Source: Lachnospiraceae bacterium (lineage in GTDB: Bacteria > Bacillota > Clostridia > Lachnospirales > Lachnospiraceae). Taken from it: a DNA stretch of 33,439 nucleotides. Below are positions 1-6,870 of the stretch, one piece after another (the stretch's first letter is position 1; every line of letters begins with the position of its first letter). The stretch lies in assembly GCA_014804245.1 (NCBI GenBank), contig JAAVAE010000014.1, forward strand, positions 89,117-122,555, in the 5' to 3' direction. Both the position numbers and the translations under genes were made by a program. Under the pieces are notes generated by a model that did no database searches, was not told the origin of the DNA, and saw only the letters and a program-made list of their open reading frames with translations.

Positions 1-617
1 GTATCATTACAGAGAAAGAAAAAAAGATCACTGCCTACCACGAGGCAGGTCACGCGATTCTGTTTCATGTGCTGCCAGATGTAGGACCTGTTTATACCGT
101 TTCGATTATTCCCACGGGATTAGGCGCAGCGGGCTACACAATGCCTCTTCCTGAAAATGATGACATGTTCATAACAAAGGGAAAAATGCTGCAGGATATC
201 ATGGTTTCCTTAGGCGGAAGAATTGCGGAAGAGATTATTTTCAGCGATATTACAACGGGTGCTTCCAGTGATATCAAGAAAGCGACCAAGGCAGCCAGAG
301 ATATGGTGACAAGATACGGTATGTCAGATAATATCGGTGTCATAAATTATAACAGTGATGACGATGAAGTGTTTATTGGAAGAGATCTTGCACATGCCAA
401 GAGCCACAGTGAATTGATATCGGGAGAAATCGATAAGGAAGTAAAGAGCATTATTGATGAATGCTATGGAAAAGCGAAAGCGATCATCTTAGAGCATACA
501 GATATTCTTCATAAGTGTGCGGAACTTCTTCTTGAGAAAGAAAAGATTGGAAGAGAGGAATTTGAAGCTCTGTTTGAACGCAAAGATACCTCCCCAGAAG
601 CCTTTTTTGAAGGGTAA
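1..617 (+). CDS. ftsH: FtsH-type ATP-dependent zinc metalloprotease, C-terminal part
   Basis: Partial gene whose 5' end lies outside the window. The open frame runs from base 3 to a TAA at 615-617. It begins just before the M41 peptidase signature HEAGH (bases 39-53), whose two histidines bind the catalytic zinc. Further on, the stretch TGASSDIKKAT contains the aspartate expected as third zinc ligand, followed by the helical C-terminal region typical of FtsH. The AAA ATPase half and the membrane segments would lie upstream. FtsH is a membrane-bound hexamer that degrades misfolded membrane proteins and some regulators. The visible ~204 residues end with a charged tail (TSPEAFFEG) instead of the long disordered tail of some homologues. 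The identification as M41 is secure. Whether this is the only FtsH of the genome cannot be told. Confidence 0.93.
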   Translation, partial: IITEKEKKITAYHEAGHAILFHVLPDVGPVYTVSIIPTGLGAAGYTMPLPENDDMFITKGKMLQDIMVSLGGRIAEEIIFSDITTGASSDIKKATKAARDMVTRYGMSDNIGVINYNSDDDEVFIGRDLAHAKSHSELISGEIDKEVKSIIDECYGKAKAIILEHTDILHKCAELLLEKEKIGREEFEALFERKDTSPEAFFEG

Positions 618-780
618 TTGTATAAAATGCACAAAAAAATAAGTTGAAAATTGTAATATTTGTGAATCGTGAGTATTTACGTAAAATGAGGGGTATGCTA
701 TTATACTACTTGTAACCCCCCCAATACATTATATAGTTTTTTGCTATACCCCATAAGAAAGAAATACCTTCTCTAAAAAG

Positions 781-806
781 GACAGTAACTCGTTACTGTC
801 TTTTTT
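781..806 (+). terminator. Rho-independent terminator after ftsH
   Basis: A perfect inverted repeat GACAGTAAC / GTTACTGTC (781-789 and 792-800) is followed by six T (801-806) and preceded by an A-rich run, so it may work in both directions. It lies 164 bases after the ftsH stop. The stretch 618-780 contains no gene; it has a run of seven C (716-722) and a weak long-range inverted repeat (690-697 with 745-752). Confidence 0.85.
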
Positions 807-845
807 ACTGCCTCATGGCAGAATGGATATTGATAATCTGATGGG

Positions 846-866
846 TATAGTATAATATATACTATG
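846..866 (+). promoter_or_regulatory. Inverted repeat over the putative promoter of the GH13 gene
   Basis: TATAGTA (846-852) and TACTATG (860-866) form an inverted repeat with a 7-base spacer that covers a TATAAT -10 candidate at 851-856. A TTGATA at 830-835 could be a -35, but the spacing is only 15. The half-site TACTATG also occurs in the palindrome of the padR promoter (3131-3142), so PadR could bind here. That link is inference. Confidence 0.45.
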
Positions 867-898
867 TAATTGTATTTCAAAGAAACGGAGTTGGATGT

Positions 899-3028
899 AT
901 GGATTTTGATCGATTAATGAAAGCAGAGTATAACAGGCAGTATATAGAGAGTATGCGACCTGTTTTTGATAGAAAGTCATTATTCAGCGATACAACAGAG
1001 GATTACTTGTCTCCTTCGGAACCAAATCCTTATTCACAGATTACAATTAGGTTCCGGGCGGCGCTCAATAATGTTGACAGAGTCTTTATGGTGAACCGGG
1101 GAATCCGGAATATTATGCATAAAGAAAGTCAGGATGATAATTTTGATTATTTTGCATGTGAGACGGAAATAGAAGACGAGGAGTACGCATATCATTTTGA
1201 AGTCCAGATTGGTAAGATTACCTGTGTTTACGATACCAGAGGAGTAGTGAAGGAAACATTGCCGGAATATGATTTCCGCGTCATTCCTGGATTTAAAACG
1301 CCAAAGTGGGCAAAAGGCGCGGTCATGTACCAGATTTATGTGGATCGTTTTTACAATGGGGATCCTTCCAATGATGTGCTCACGTCGGAATATGAGTATA
1401 TTGGCGATAAGACGGTGAAGGTTGATGACTGGAATAAGTATCCGGCAGTGATGGGCGTCCGTGAATTCTATGGCGGAGACTTACAGGGCGTACTGGACAA
1501 AATGGATTATCTGCAGGGGCTGGGGATAGATGTGATATATTTTAACCCTTTGTTTGTCTCCCCTTCAAATCATAAATATGATATTCAGGATTATGACTGC
1601 ATAGATCCGCATATCGGGAAAATTGTCAGTGATGAAGGAGAACTGCTTTACCACGACCAACATGAGAACCGGTTTGCCAGCAGATATATTGACAGAGTTA
1701 CCAATAAGAAGAATCTGGATGCCAGCAATGAACTGTTTGCCAAGGTGGTTGAAGAAGCACATAGAAGAGGCATGAAGGTCATATTGGACGGTGTGTTCAA
1801 TCACTGCGGTTCCTTCAATAAATGGATGGACAGAGAAAGAATATATGAGAATGCGGAAGGGTATGAAAAGGGAGCGCATGTCAGTAAAGATAGCCCTTAT
1901 TATAATTATTTCCAGTTTTACAATGATAATGCGTGGCCTTACAATACCAGCTATGACGGCTGGTGGGGGCATGATACCCTTCCGAAGCTGAATTATGAAA
2001 AATCCCGGGAATTATTTGATTATGTCATGCGGATTGCAGCGAAATGGGTATCCCCTCCCTATAATGCGGATGGCTGGCGTCTGGATGTGGCAGCGGATTT
2101 AGGTCACAGCCCCGAATTTAACCATTATTTCTGGAAAGAGTTTCGAAAGGCTGTAAGACAGGCAAATCCCAACGCAATCGTTCTGGCAGAGCATTATGGG
2201 AACCCCAGAGACTGGCTGAACGGCAAGGAATGGGATACGGTAATGAACTATGATGCATTTATGGAGCCGGTGACATGGTTCCTTACAGGCATGCAGAAGC
2301 ATAGTGACGATTACAGGGGTGATCTGTATGGAAATGCCGACAGCTTTATGGGTGCTATGAGACATCACATGGCAAATTTTACAACACCATCACTTCATAT
2401 TGCAATGAACGAACTTTCCAATCATGATCATTCCAGATTCCTTACCAGAACCAACAAAAAGGTGGGGAGAACCAATACACTGGGCGCTCAAGCAGCGGAT
2501 GAAGGTATCAATAAAGCTGTTATGCGGGAAGCAGTAGTCATTCAGATGACATGGCCGGGAGCGCCTACGATTTATTATGGTGATGAAGCAGGCGTCTGCG
2601 GCTTCACGGATCCGGATAACAGAAGAACCTATCCGTGGGGACATGAAGATCAGGAATTGATTCAATTTCACAGGGAAATGATACGCATTCATAAGGAAAA
2701 TCCAGAAATCCTTACAGGGTCGCTTAAATTTATTGATTATGGATATAATGTGCTGGGGTATGGCAGATTTAACCGGAAAGCGGCCGTTGTGGTGCTGATC
2801 AATAATAATGACCACGAGGTGACAAGGGAAGTATCCGTCTGGCAGTTAGGGATTCCCAAGGAGAGCGTGCTTAAAAGCCTGATGCTTACCGGCGAAGAGG
2901 GATATTCTACGCAGTCTCATGAATATCCGGTGATATCAGGAAAGATTGGTATAACACTTGCGAAGACTTCAGCAATCGTGTTGAAATATGAAAAACGGGC
3001 GTCTAAAAATTTTCTTCTTTTTAAGTAA
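899..3028 (+). CDS. GH13 alpha-amylase family enzyme, neopullulanase/cyclomaltodextrinase-like
   Basis: A 709-residue glycoside hydrolase of family 13 that should hydrolyse alpha-1,4 (and possibly alpha-1,6) bonds in maltodextrins, cyclodextrins or pullulan fragments. There is no signal peptide, so it should act in the cytoplasm on imported oligosaccharides. Residues 1-130 look like the N-terminal beta-sandwich domain of the neopullulanase group, followed by the barrel beginning near KGAVMYQIYVDRFYNG. The conserved GH13 regions are visible: DGVFNH (297-302), GWRLDVAAD with nucleophile D396, LAEH with acid/base E431, and NHDHSR with D510. The C-terminal ~80 residues fit a small beta domain. 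The start ATG has GGAG eight bases upstream. The gene stands alone between two terminators. The exact substrate cannot be decided from sequence; region III (AEHYG) differs from the usual GE-W form. Confidence 0.9.
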   Translation: MDFDRLMKAEYNRQYIESMRPVFDRKSLFSDTTEDYLSPSEPNPYSQITIRFRAALNNVDRVFMVNRGIRNIMHKESQDDNFDYFACETEIEDEEYAYHFEVQIGKITCVYDTRGVVKETLPEYDFRVIPGFKTPKWAKGAVMYQIYVDRFYNGDPSNDVLTSEYEYIGDKTVKVDDWNKYPAVMGVREFYGGDLQGVLDKMDYLQGLGIDVIYFNPLFVSPSNHKYDIQDYDCIDPHIGKIVSDEGELLYHDQHENRFASRYIDRVTNKKNLDASNELFAKVVEEAHRRGMKVILDGVFNHCGSFNKWMDRERIYENAEGYEKGAHVSKDSPYYNYFQFYNDNAWPYNTSYDGWWGHDTLPKLNYEKSRELFDYVMRIAAKWVSPPYNADGWRLDVAADLGHSPEFNHYFWKEFRKAVRQANPNAIVLAEHYGNPRDWLNGKEWDTVMNYDAFMEPVTWFLTGMQKHSDDYRGDLYGNADSFMGAMRHHMANFTTPSLHIAMNELSNHDHSRFLTRTNKKVGRTNTLGAQAADEGINKAVMREAVVIQMTWPGAPTIYYGDEAGVCGFTDPDNRRTYPWGHEDQELIQFHREMIRIHKENPEILTGSLKFIDYGYNVLGYGRFNRKAAVVVLINNNDHEVTREVSVWQLGIPKESVLKSLMLTGEEGYSTQSHEYPVISGKIGITLAKTSAIVLKYEKRASKNFLLFK

Positions 3029-3041
3029 ATGTAAAAATCGG

Positions 3042-3079
3042 AAATCCACTGGGTAAATTTTTAAGCCCGGTGGATTTTT
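3042..3079 (+). terminator. Rho-independent terminator after the GH13 gene
   Basis: AAATCCACTGGG (3042-3053) pairs with CCCGGTGGATTT (3066-3077), with one G-T wobble, followed by a short T run. It lies 13 bases after the stop codon. Confidence 0.85.
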
Positions 3080-3122
3080 GTAATTTCAATAAAAAGATAA
3101 GAAATGATATAAAAATATACTG

Positions 3123-3151
3123 TTGACAAACATAGTACTATGCAGTACGAT
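3123..3151 (+). promoter_or_regulatory. Promoter of padR with palindromic operator in the spacer
   Basis: A perfect -35 TTGACA (3123-3128) lies 17 bases before a -10 candidate TACGAT (3146-3151). The spacer holds the perfect 12-base palindrome CATAGTACTATG (3131-3142). A second palindrome, CGATATATATCG (3148-3159), overlaps the -10. PadR-family repressors commonly bind such AT-rich palindromes in their own promoters, so autorepression is likely. Confidence 0.7.
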
Positions 3152-3172
3152 ATATATCGTGGAGGGAAATAT

Positions 3173-3505
3173 ATGAACATAGAAGAATGGAAATCCCAGA
3201 TTAAGCGCGGAACGTTGGAATACAGCATCTTATTGATGATAGACAAAAGAGCGTATTATGGGTATGAAATCATCAGTGAACTGGAGAGGCATCCTATTCT
3301 GGCAGCAAAGGAGAGTACGATTTACCCACTGCTTAGAAGACTGCTTGGAGAAGGATTTCTTTCCTCTTTCTGGCAGGAAACAACGCAGGGACTGCCGCCA
3401 AGGAAATATTACTCTATTACAGATAAGGGCAGGGAATATCTAAATGCCATGACAGTCCAGTGGAACAGCCTGTTAACAGCGATAGAAGAAATTAAAGGAG
3501 AGTAA
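3173..3505 (+). CDS. PadR-family transcriptional regulator
   Basis: A 110-residue PadR-type winged-helix DNA-binding protein. The N-terminal sequence KRGTLEYSILLMIDKRAYYG followed by YEIISELE and the wing region STIYPLLRRLLGEGFL are characteristic. The C-terminal helix that normally makes the dimer is short, as in the PadR-s1 (short) subgroup. The start at 3173 is preferred over an upstream in-frame codon at 3140, because GGAGG (3161-3165) lies seven bases before it and 3140 falls inside the operator. It is followed after four bases by a HAAS-domain membrane protein, the usual partner of such regulators, and both are probably one transcript. The inducer is unknown. Members often respond to antimicrobials or cell-envelope stress. 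Confidence 0.9.
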   Translation: MNIEEWKSQIKRGTLEYSILLMIDKRAYYGYEIISELERHPILAAKESTIYPLLRRLLGEGFLSSFWQETTQGLPPRKYYSITDKGREYLNAMTVQWNSLLTAIEEIKGE

Positions 3506-3509
3506 GGAA

Positions 3510-4070
3510 ATGGATAAGATGATGAATGACTATCTTAATAAGATTGACAGATATTTAAGACCTATGGCAGCCTCAGAACGTGCCGACATTATCAATGAAA
3601 TCAAAAGCGAAATGATAGAACTACAGACACAAGCAAGCCTGTCAGACGAACAGATTCTAGAGCGCTTAGGGAATCCGAAGGAGTTGGCAAGAGCATATTT
3701 GGGGGAATCGATTGCAAAAAGCAACACTTTCAGCCTGAGAAGATTTGGCGCAGTTGCAGCATTTTACAGCCTTGCAGGATTTACAGGAATGTTCGTGCTG
3801 CCCTTTTGCAGCGTCCTTGCTGTAGGACTTATCTTTAGTGGCATAATTGCCCCAATAGCCGGAATTATCGAATTTTTAGGTTTTATAGTAGGCGTGGAAA
3901 TACCATTTGTATCCTTTCAGTTGGGGACATATACGGCACCTCCATATATAGCACTTCCTTTATCTGTCTTTTTTGGAATTATCCTGTTCTTAGCTGGAAA
4001 AGGAGTGTGGAAGATCATGATTAAATATATTCAGGCAGTCAGCCTGGGAAAAAGAAAGCTTCAGCAATAA
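3510..4070 (+). CDS. HAAS/DUF1700-domain membrane protein, PadR partner
   Basis: A 186-residue protein. The first ~70 residues form a soluble helical domain (MNDYLNKIDRYLRP, ERADIINEIKSEM, ILERLGNPKELARAYL), matching the HAAS/DUF1700 domain that is regularly encoded next to PadR regulators. After it come about three hydrophobic stretches (roughly 78-110, 112-135 and 148-170) that should cross the membrane, and a short basic cytoplasmic tail. GGAG lies nine bases before the start. The gene follows padR with a four-base gap. The HAAS domain is thought to sense or interact with the PadR protein. The precise function is not established, and no catalytic motif is seen. Confidence 0.75.
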   Translation: MDKMMNDYLNKIDRYLRPMAASERADIINEIKSEMIELQTQASLSDEQILERLGNPKELARAYLGESIAKSNTFSLRRFGAVAAFYSLAGFTGMFVLPFCSVLAVGLIFSGIIAPIAGIIEFLGFIVGVEIPFVSFQLGTYTAPPYIALPLSVFFGIILFLAGKGVWKIMIKYIQAVSLGKRKLQQ

Positions 4071-4080
4071 AGATAACCAT

Positions 4081-4121
4081 TTGGCAATGACTTTGTGTAC
4101 AGAGCACAACGGCATTGCCAA
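4081..4121 (+). other. Strong two-part hairpin between the PadR pair and the SDR gene
   Basis: TTGGCAATG (4081-4089) pairs perfectly with CATTGCCAA (4113-4121). Inside it TTGTG (4093-4097) pairs with CACAA (4105-4109) around the 7-base loop TACAGAG, with a small internal loop between the stems. No T run follows, so it is not a standard terminator. It could end the padR transcript, protect its 3' end, or be a small structured RNA. The downstream GCCACC (4122-4127) could also pair with GGTGGT (4169-4174). Confidence 0.6.
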
Positions 4122-4173
4122 GCCACCGCAATTTAAGAAAAAGATAAAAAGATTTTTAAATAAACCTTGGTGG

Positions 4174-4182
4174 TGTTATAAT
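4174..4182 (+). promoter_or_regulatory. Extended -10 promoter of the SDR gene
   Basis: TGTTATAAT contains the extended TG element one base before a perfect TATAAT (4177-4182). The -35 region is weak (TTTTAA at 4154-4159). It lies about 30 bases before the chosen start codon. Confidence 0.6.
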
Positions 4183-4212
4183 AGGAGAAAAAAGAAGGGA
4201 AGGAATTATAAA

Positions 4213-4959
4213 ATGTTGTTGGAAGGAAAAGTAGCAATTGTAACAGGCGGAACAAGGGGAATTGGGTTTGAAATTGTACGCAAGTATCTTGCGAACGGCG
4301 CTAAAGTGGTACTGTTCGGATCGAGGCAGGATACTGTGGACAAGGCGCTGGCTAAACTAAAGGAAGAAAACCCTGATTGGGAAGCAGAGGGCATGTTCCC
4401 GAAGCTTACGGATGCATCGGAGGTCGAAAAAGCGATTCTGGATGTGAAGGAGAAGTTCGGAAAGATTGATATTCTTGTGAATAATGCAGGGATTTCTCAG
4501 AGCACGCCTTTATACGATTATACACCGGAAGAATTTGATAAAGCGATTGATTTGAATGTGAAGGCATTATTTTACGCGATTTTGCCCGCTGCAAAGATTA
4601 TGAAGGAGCAGGGCGGCGGCTGTATTATCAATACCAGTTCTATGGTCAGTCTTTCAGGTCAGCCCGCCGGCGTTGGATATCCGACCAGTAAATCGGCAGT
4701 GAACGGCATGACATTTTCACTGGCAAGGGAACTTGGAAAGGATAATATCAGAGTAAATGCAGTTGCACCGGGAGTGACCAAAACGGATATGGTTGCAGCT
4801 CTTCCGCAGGCCATGGTTGATGCGATTTCTGCCAAGATTCCGTTAGGAAGACCGGGAGGACCGGATGAAGTTGCCAATGCATTTCTTTATCTTGCCAGCG
4901 ATCTGGCAAGCTACGTGACGGGGGAAATCCTGTCCGTTGATGGTGCATGCAGGTCATAA
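4213..4959 (+). CDS. Short-chain dehydrogenase/reductase (BaiA/FabG-like)
   Basis: A 248-residue classical SDR that should oxidise or reduce a hydroxyl/keto group with NAD(P). The Rossmann signature TGGTRGIG has G12, G16 and G18. NNAG follows further on, and the catalytic triad is S143, Y156 and K160 (Y-P-T-S-K). The sequence around VGYP-SK, VAPGV-TDM and the terminal VDGA-R resembles, from memory, the bile-acid 3-alpha-hydroxysteroid dehydrogenase BaiA as well as FabG proteins, so the substrate is open. No other bile-acid or fatty-acid genes lie nearby. The open frame extends back to 4081, but the start at 4213 has GGAAGGAA upstream and avoids the hairpin and promoter. It is a single-gene unit with its own promoter and terminator. 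Confidence 0.85.
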   Translation: MLLEGKVAIVTGGTRGIGFEIVRKYLANGAKVVLFGSRQDTVDKALAKLKEENPDWEAEGMFPKLTDASEVEKAILDVKEKFGKIDILVNNAGISQSTPLYDYTPEEFDKAIDLNVKALFYAILPAAKIMKEQGGGCIINTSSMVSLSGQPAGVGYPTSKSAVNGMTFSLARELGKDNIRVNAVAPGVTKTDMVAALPQAMVDAISAKIPLGRPGGPDEVANAFLYLASDLASYVTGEILSVDGACRS

Positions 4960-4982
4960 GATAAAACCTTTTTATAGAAAAA

Positions 4983-5010
4983 CTCCGGCACATTCATGCC
5001 GGAGCTTTTT
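4983..5010. terminator. Terminator between convergent SDR and lipoprotein genes
   Basis: CTCCGGCA (4983-4990) pairs with TGCCGGAG (4997-5004) around a six-base loop, followed by CTTTTT. The A run on the other side means it can serve both converging genes. Confidence 0.9.
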
Positions 5011-5046
5011 CTATATCCATATGTAATGTTCGATGTAAATTTTATC

Positions 5047-5748
5047 TTACTGGAACATAGCAGCTTCAATCTGATTTGAGAAGTTGTTCATGTCGCTGGG
5101 AAGCCATGCTACTGTTTCCTTGCCGCTTACATCAACTGCAAGTTTTTCACAATTAACGGTAACTTCTACGGGTTCAGTGCTGAGTTCCATAGTAGAAAGT
5201 CCTGCTAAAAAGTCGTTGATATACTGCTGCATATATGTTGTCAATACTTCGGTATCACCCTCGATAATAGCCATCTGGTCTTCTTCTGTGATGCTTTCCA
5301 TCATTTTGTTTGATGCATCAATCATGATTTGGTTCATGTCGTCCATGGAATAACCATATACTTTCAAGGTAACAACAGTTTTGTCACTGCTCTCAGAAGT
5401 GATTTCTGCAGTGTAGTTGATCTTGTCAAGAACTGCCATCATGGAGTCTGTGATTTCCTGTATTTCTTCATCGGATAAATCAACACCTGCACTTGTAAGC
5501 TCGCTGCTTAATTCGTCTACCAGTTCCATGTCAGCGCCTTCTTCAAAAAATGCGCTGCGTACATCTTCCTCTGATGCAAAACCAAGCAGATCCTTCATAG
5601 GTGCTGCATTGCTCTTTGCGGCAAGTTCAAATAATGCACTTATAGTCTCATCAGCCGGAGCCATTTTTGATCCGCAGCCGGTCAAGGTCATGCACATGAT
5701 TGCCATGGTTGCAATTACAGCTAATACTCTCTTTTTCATCTTCTTCAT
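5047..5748 (-). CDS. Lipoprotein of unknown function (DUF5105-like)
   Basis: A 233-residue exported lipoprotein. The N-terminus has a basic start (MKKMKKR), a hydrophobic stretch and the lipobox LTGC with C25 as the lipidated residue, so it should be anchored on the outer face of the membrane. The mature part is acidic and helical (ELAAKSNAAPMKDLL, MELVDELSSEL) with a C-terminal beta-rich section (VTVNCEKLAVDVSG). The pattern resembles the DUF5105 family common in Clostridia, but this is from memory and weak. An AGGAG-like site lies 12 bases before the start. It is transcribed alone and divergently from the purine riboswitch unit. No catalytic motif is seen. Confidence 0.8.
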   Translation of the reverse strand: MKKMKKRVLAVIATMAIMCMTLTGCGSKMAPADETISALFELAAKSNAAPMKDLLGFASEEDVRSAFFEEGADMELVDELSSELTSAGVDLSDEEIQEITDSMMAVLDKINYTAEITSESSDKTVVTLKVYGYSMDDMNQIMIDASNKMMESITEEDQMAIIEGDTEVLTTYMQQYINDFLAGLSTMELSTEPVEVTVNCEKLAVDVSGKETVAWLPSDMNNFSNQIEAAMFQ

Positions 5749-5863
5749 AATAAATATTCTCTCTCCTTTTTGATTACGTTTAAGTGTATCGCTATCACTA
5801 TAATTCGTAGCATAAACATAATAAATAGGAAAAAGGTACCGATTTGGAGGGAATATAGGGAGG

Positions 5864-5886
5864 TTTGCTATTTATTAAATAGCAAA
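5864..5886. promoter_or_regulatory. Perfect palindrome in the divergent region
   Basis: TTTGCTATTT (5864-5873) and AAATAGCAAA (5877-5886) form a perfect 10-base inverted repeat with a three-base centre. It lies between the divergent lipoprotein and purine promoters. It may be a regulator binding site or an mRNA hairpin. It does not match the purine-box sequence known from Bacillus PurR. Confidence 0.4.
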
Positions 5887-5923
5887 ATGCGAAAAAACTC
5901 GAAAAATATTCTTTGCATTCTTC

Positions 5924-5952
5924 TTGCAATTATGACTTTCTTCTATTATTAT
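5924..5952 (+). promoter_or_regulatory. Promoter of the ZTP riboswitch-purine unit
   Basis: TTGCAA (5924-5929) and TATTAT (5947-5952) are separated by 17 bases. Transcription would begin near 5959, directly at the start of the riboswitch, which supports the call. Confidence 0.65.
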
Positions 5953-5960
5953 AAGGTATA

Positions 5961-6080
5961 GATACACGACTGACGGAAACAGGAAGTGCCTGTGTAGGAG
6001 AACCTACAGGGAGTGTATTGTTCAAGAATGAGCCGACCGTCTGGGCAGCCTGGTGAGGGAATGTCCGGGCGTTATTTTGT
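5961..6080 (+). ncRNA. ZTP/ZMP (pfl) riboswitch with terminator platform
   Basis: The region has the layout of the pfl RNA that binds the purine intermediate ZMP (AICAR) or ZTP. P1 is formed by ATACAC (5962-5967) and GTGTAT (6013-6018). It encloses two small hairpins: ACAGG with CCTGT (5979-5983, 5989-5993) and GTAGG with CCTAC (5994-5998, 6003-6007). GACGG (5972-5976) can form the pseudoknot with CCGTC (6037-6041), followed by the conserved CTGGGCA (6041-6047) that binds the ligand. Directly after it, GCCTGG (6048-6053) pairs with CCGGGC (6065-6070), followed by a T-rich stretch, forming a terminator. Ligand binding is expected to prevent termination, so high ZMP turns on the two genes downstream. 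Those genes use ZMP, which strongly supports the assignment. Confidence 0.87.
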
Positions 6081-6120
6081 TCCAAAAATTTTATATTGTA
6101 AAATAGGAATGGAGGATGAG

Positions 6121-6834
6121 ATGAACATGTTATCACTTGCGCAGGAACTTTCGGATAATGCATATCCGGGAAGAGGTATCGTCATTGGCAAGTCAAAGGA
6201 TGGTACGAAGGCTGTAACAGCTTACTTTATTATGGGGAGAAGTTCTAACAGCCGTAACCGTATTTTTGCGGTAGAAGGGGAGGGAATCAGGACGGAAGCC
6301 TTTGATCCGTCTAAATTAGAAGATCCCAGCCTGATTATTTACGCACCGGTGAGAGTGCTGGACCATATGACGATTGTCACAAACGGGGATCAGACAGATA
6401 CTGCTTATGACGGATTGAAAAAGGGTCTGACCTTCGAGCAGTCATTGCGGAGCCGGGAATTCGAACCGGATGCACCCAATTATACTCCCAGAATTTCAGG
6501 TCTTATGAATGTAAAAGATGGAAAGTACGATTATGTGATGTCGATTTTAAAGAGTAACAATGGTAATCCTGAAGGCTGCAATAGATATACTTATGCTTAC
6601 GAGAATCCTGCGGCGGGAGAAGGACATTTCATACATACTTATATGCATGACGGAAATCCCCTTCCGAGTTTTGAAGGCGAGCCAAAACTTGTAGAGATAG
6701 AAGGAACCATTGATGAGTTTACAGACAGAATCTGGAACAGTTTAAATGAAGACAATAAGGTATCTTTGTTTGTAAGGTATATTGACATTGAAACAGGCAG
6801 ATACGAGACGCGTATTGTAAACAAAAATAAATAA
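6121..6834 (+). CDS. IMP cyclohydrolase, PurO type
   Basis: A 237-residue protein of the IMP cyclohydrolase family first known from archaea (PurO). It closes the ring of FAICAR to give inosine monophosphate, the last step of de novo purine synthesis. The N-terminal motif AYPGRGIVIG followed by YFIMGRS and SRNR is typical, as is the later NYTPRISG. It is unrelated to the cyclohydrolase domain of bacterial PurH. The open frame extends upstream through the riboswitch, but the start at 6121 has GGAGG (6111-6115) at a good distance. A second ATG at 6127 is possible. The gene is followed 36 bases later by the AICAR formyltransferase, so the two last steps are co-expressed under the ZTP riboswitch. 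Confidence 0.85.
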   Translation: MNMLSLAQELSDNAYPGRGIVIGKSKDGTKAVTAYFIMGRSSNSRNRIFAVEGEGIRTEAFDPSKLEDPSLIIYAPVRVLDHMTIVTNGDQTDTAYDGLKKGLTFEQSLRSREFEPDAPNYTPRISGLMNVKDGKYDYVMSILKSNNGNPEGCNRYTYAYENPAAGEGHFIHTYMHDGNPLPSFEGEPKLVEIEGTIDEFTDRIWNSLNEDNKVSLFVRYIDIETGRYETRIVNKNK

Positions 6835-6870
6835 TTCTGAGCGCAGATTCAGCGTAGAAATGAGGAAAAT

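Noticed and set aside
1565-2815. Minus-strand open frames inside the GH13 gene
   Set aside because: The plus strand encodes all four GH13 regions; the opposite frames have no recognisable features or ribosome binding sites.
4081-4212. 44-codon N-terminal extension of the SDR
   Set aside because: It covers the hairpin and the extended -10 promoter, and the family begins at the residues encoded from 4213.
5770-5961. 63-codon open frame, with an inner start at 5888, before the riboswitch
   Set aside because: It covers the palindrome and the riboswitch promoter, has low-complexity Lys/Ile/Tyr content, and no convincing ribosome binding site in the right place.
6013-6120. Upstream extension of the PurO-type gene
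   Set aside because: It would translate the riboswitch and its terminator; a proper GGAGG stands before 6121.
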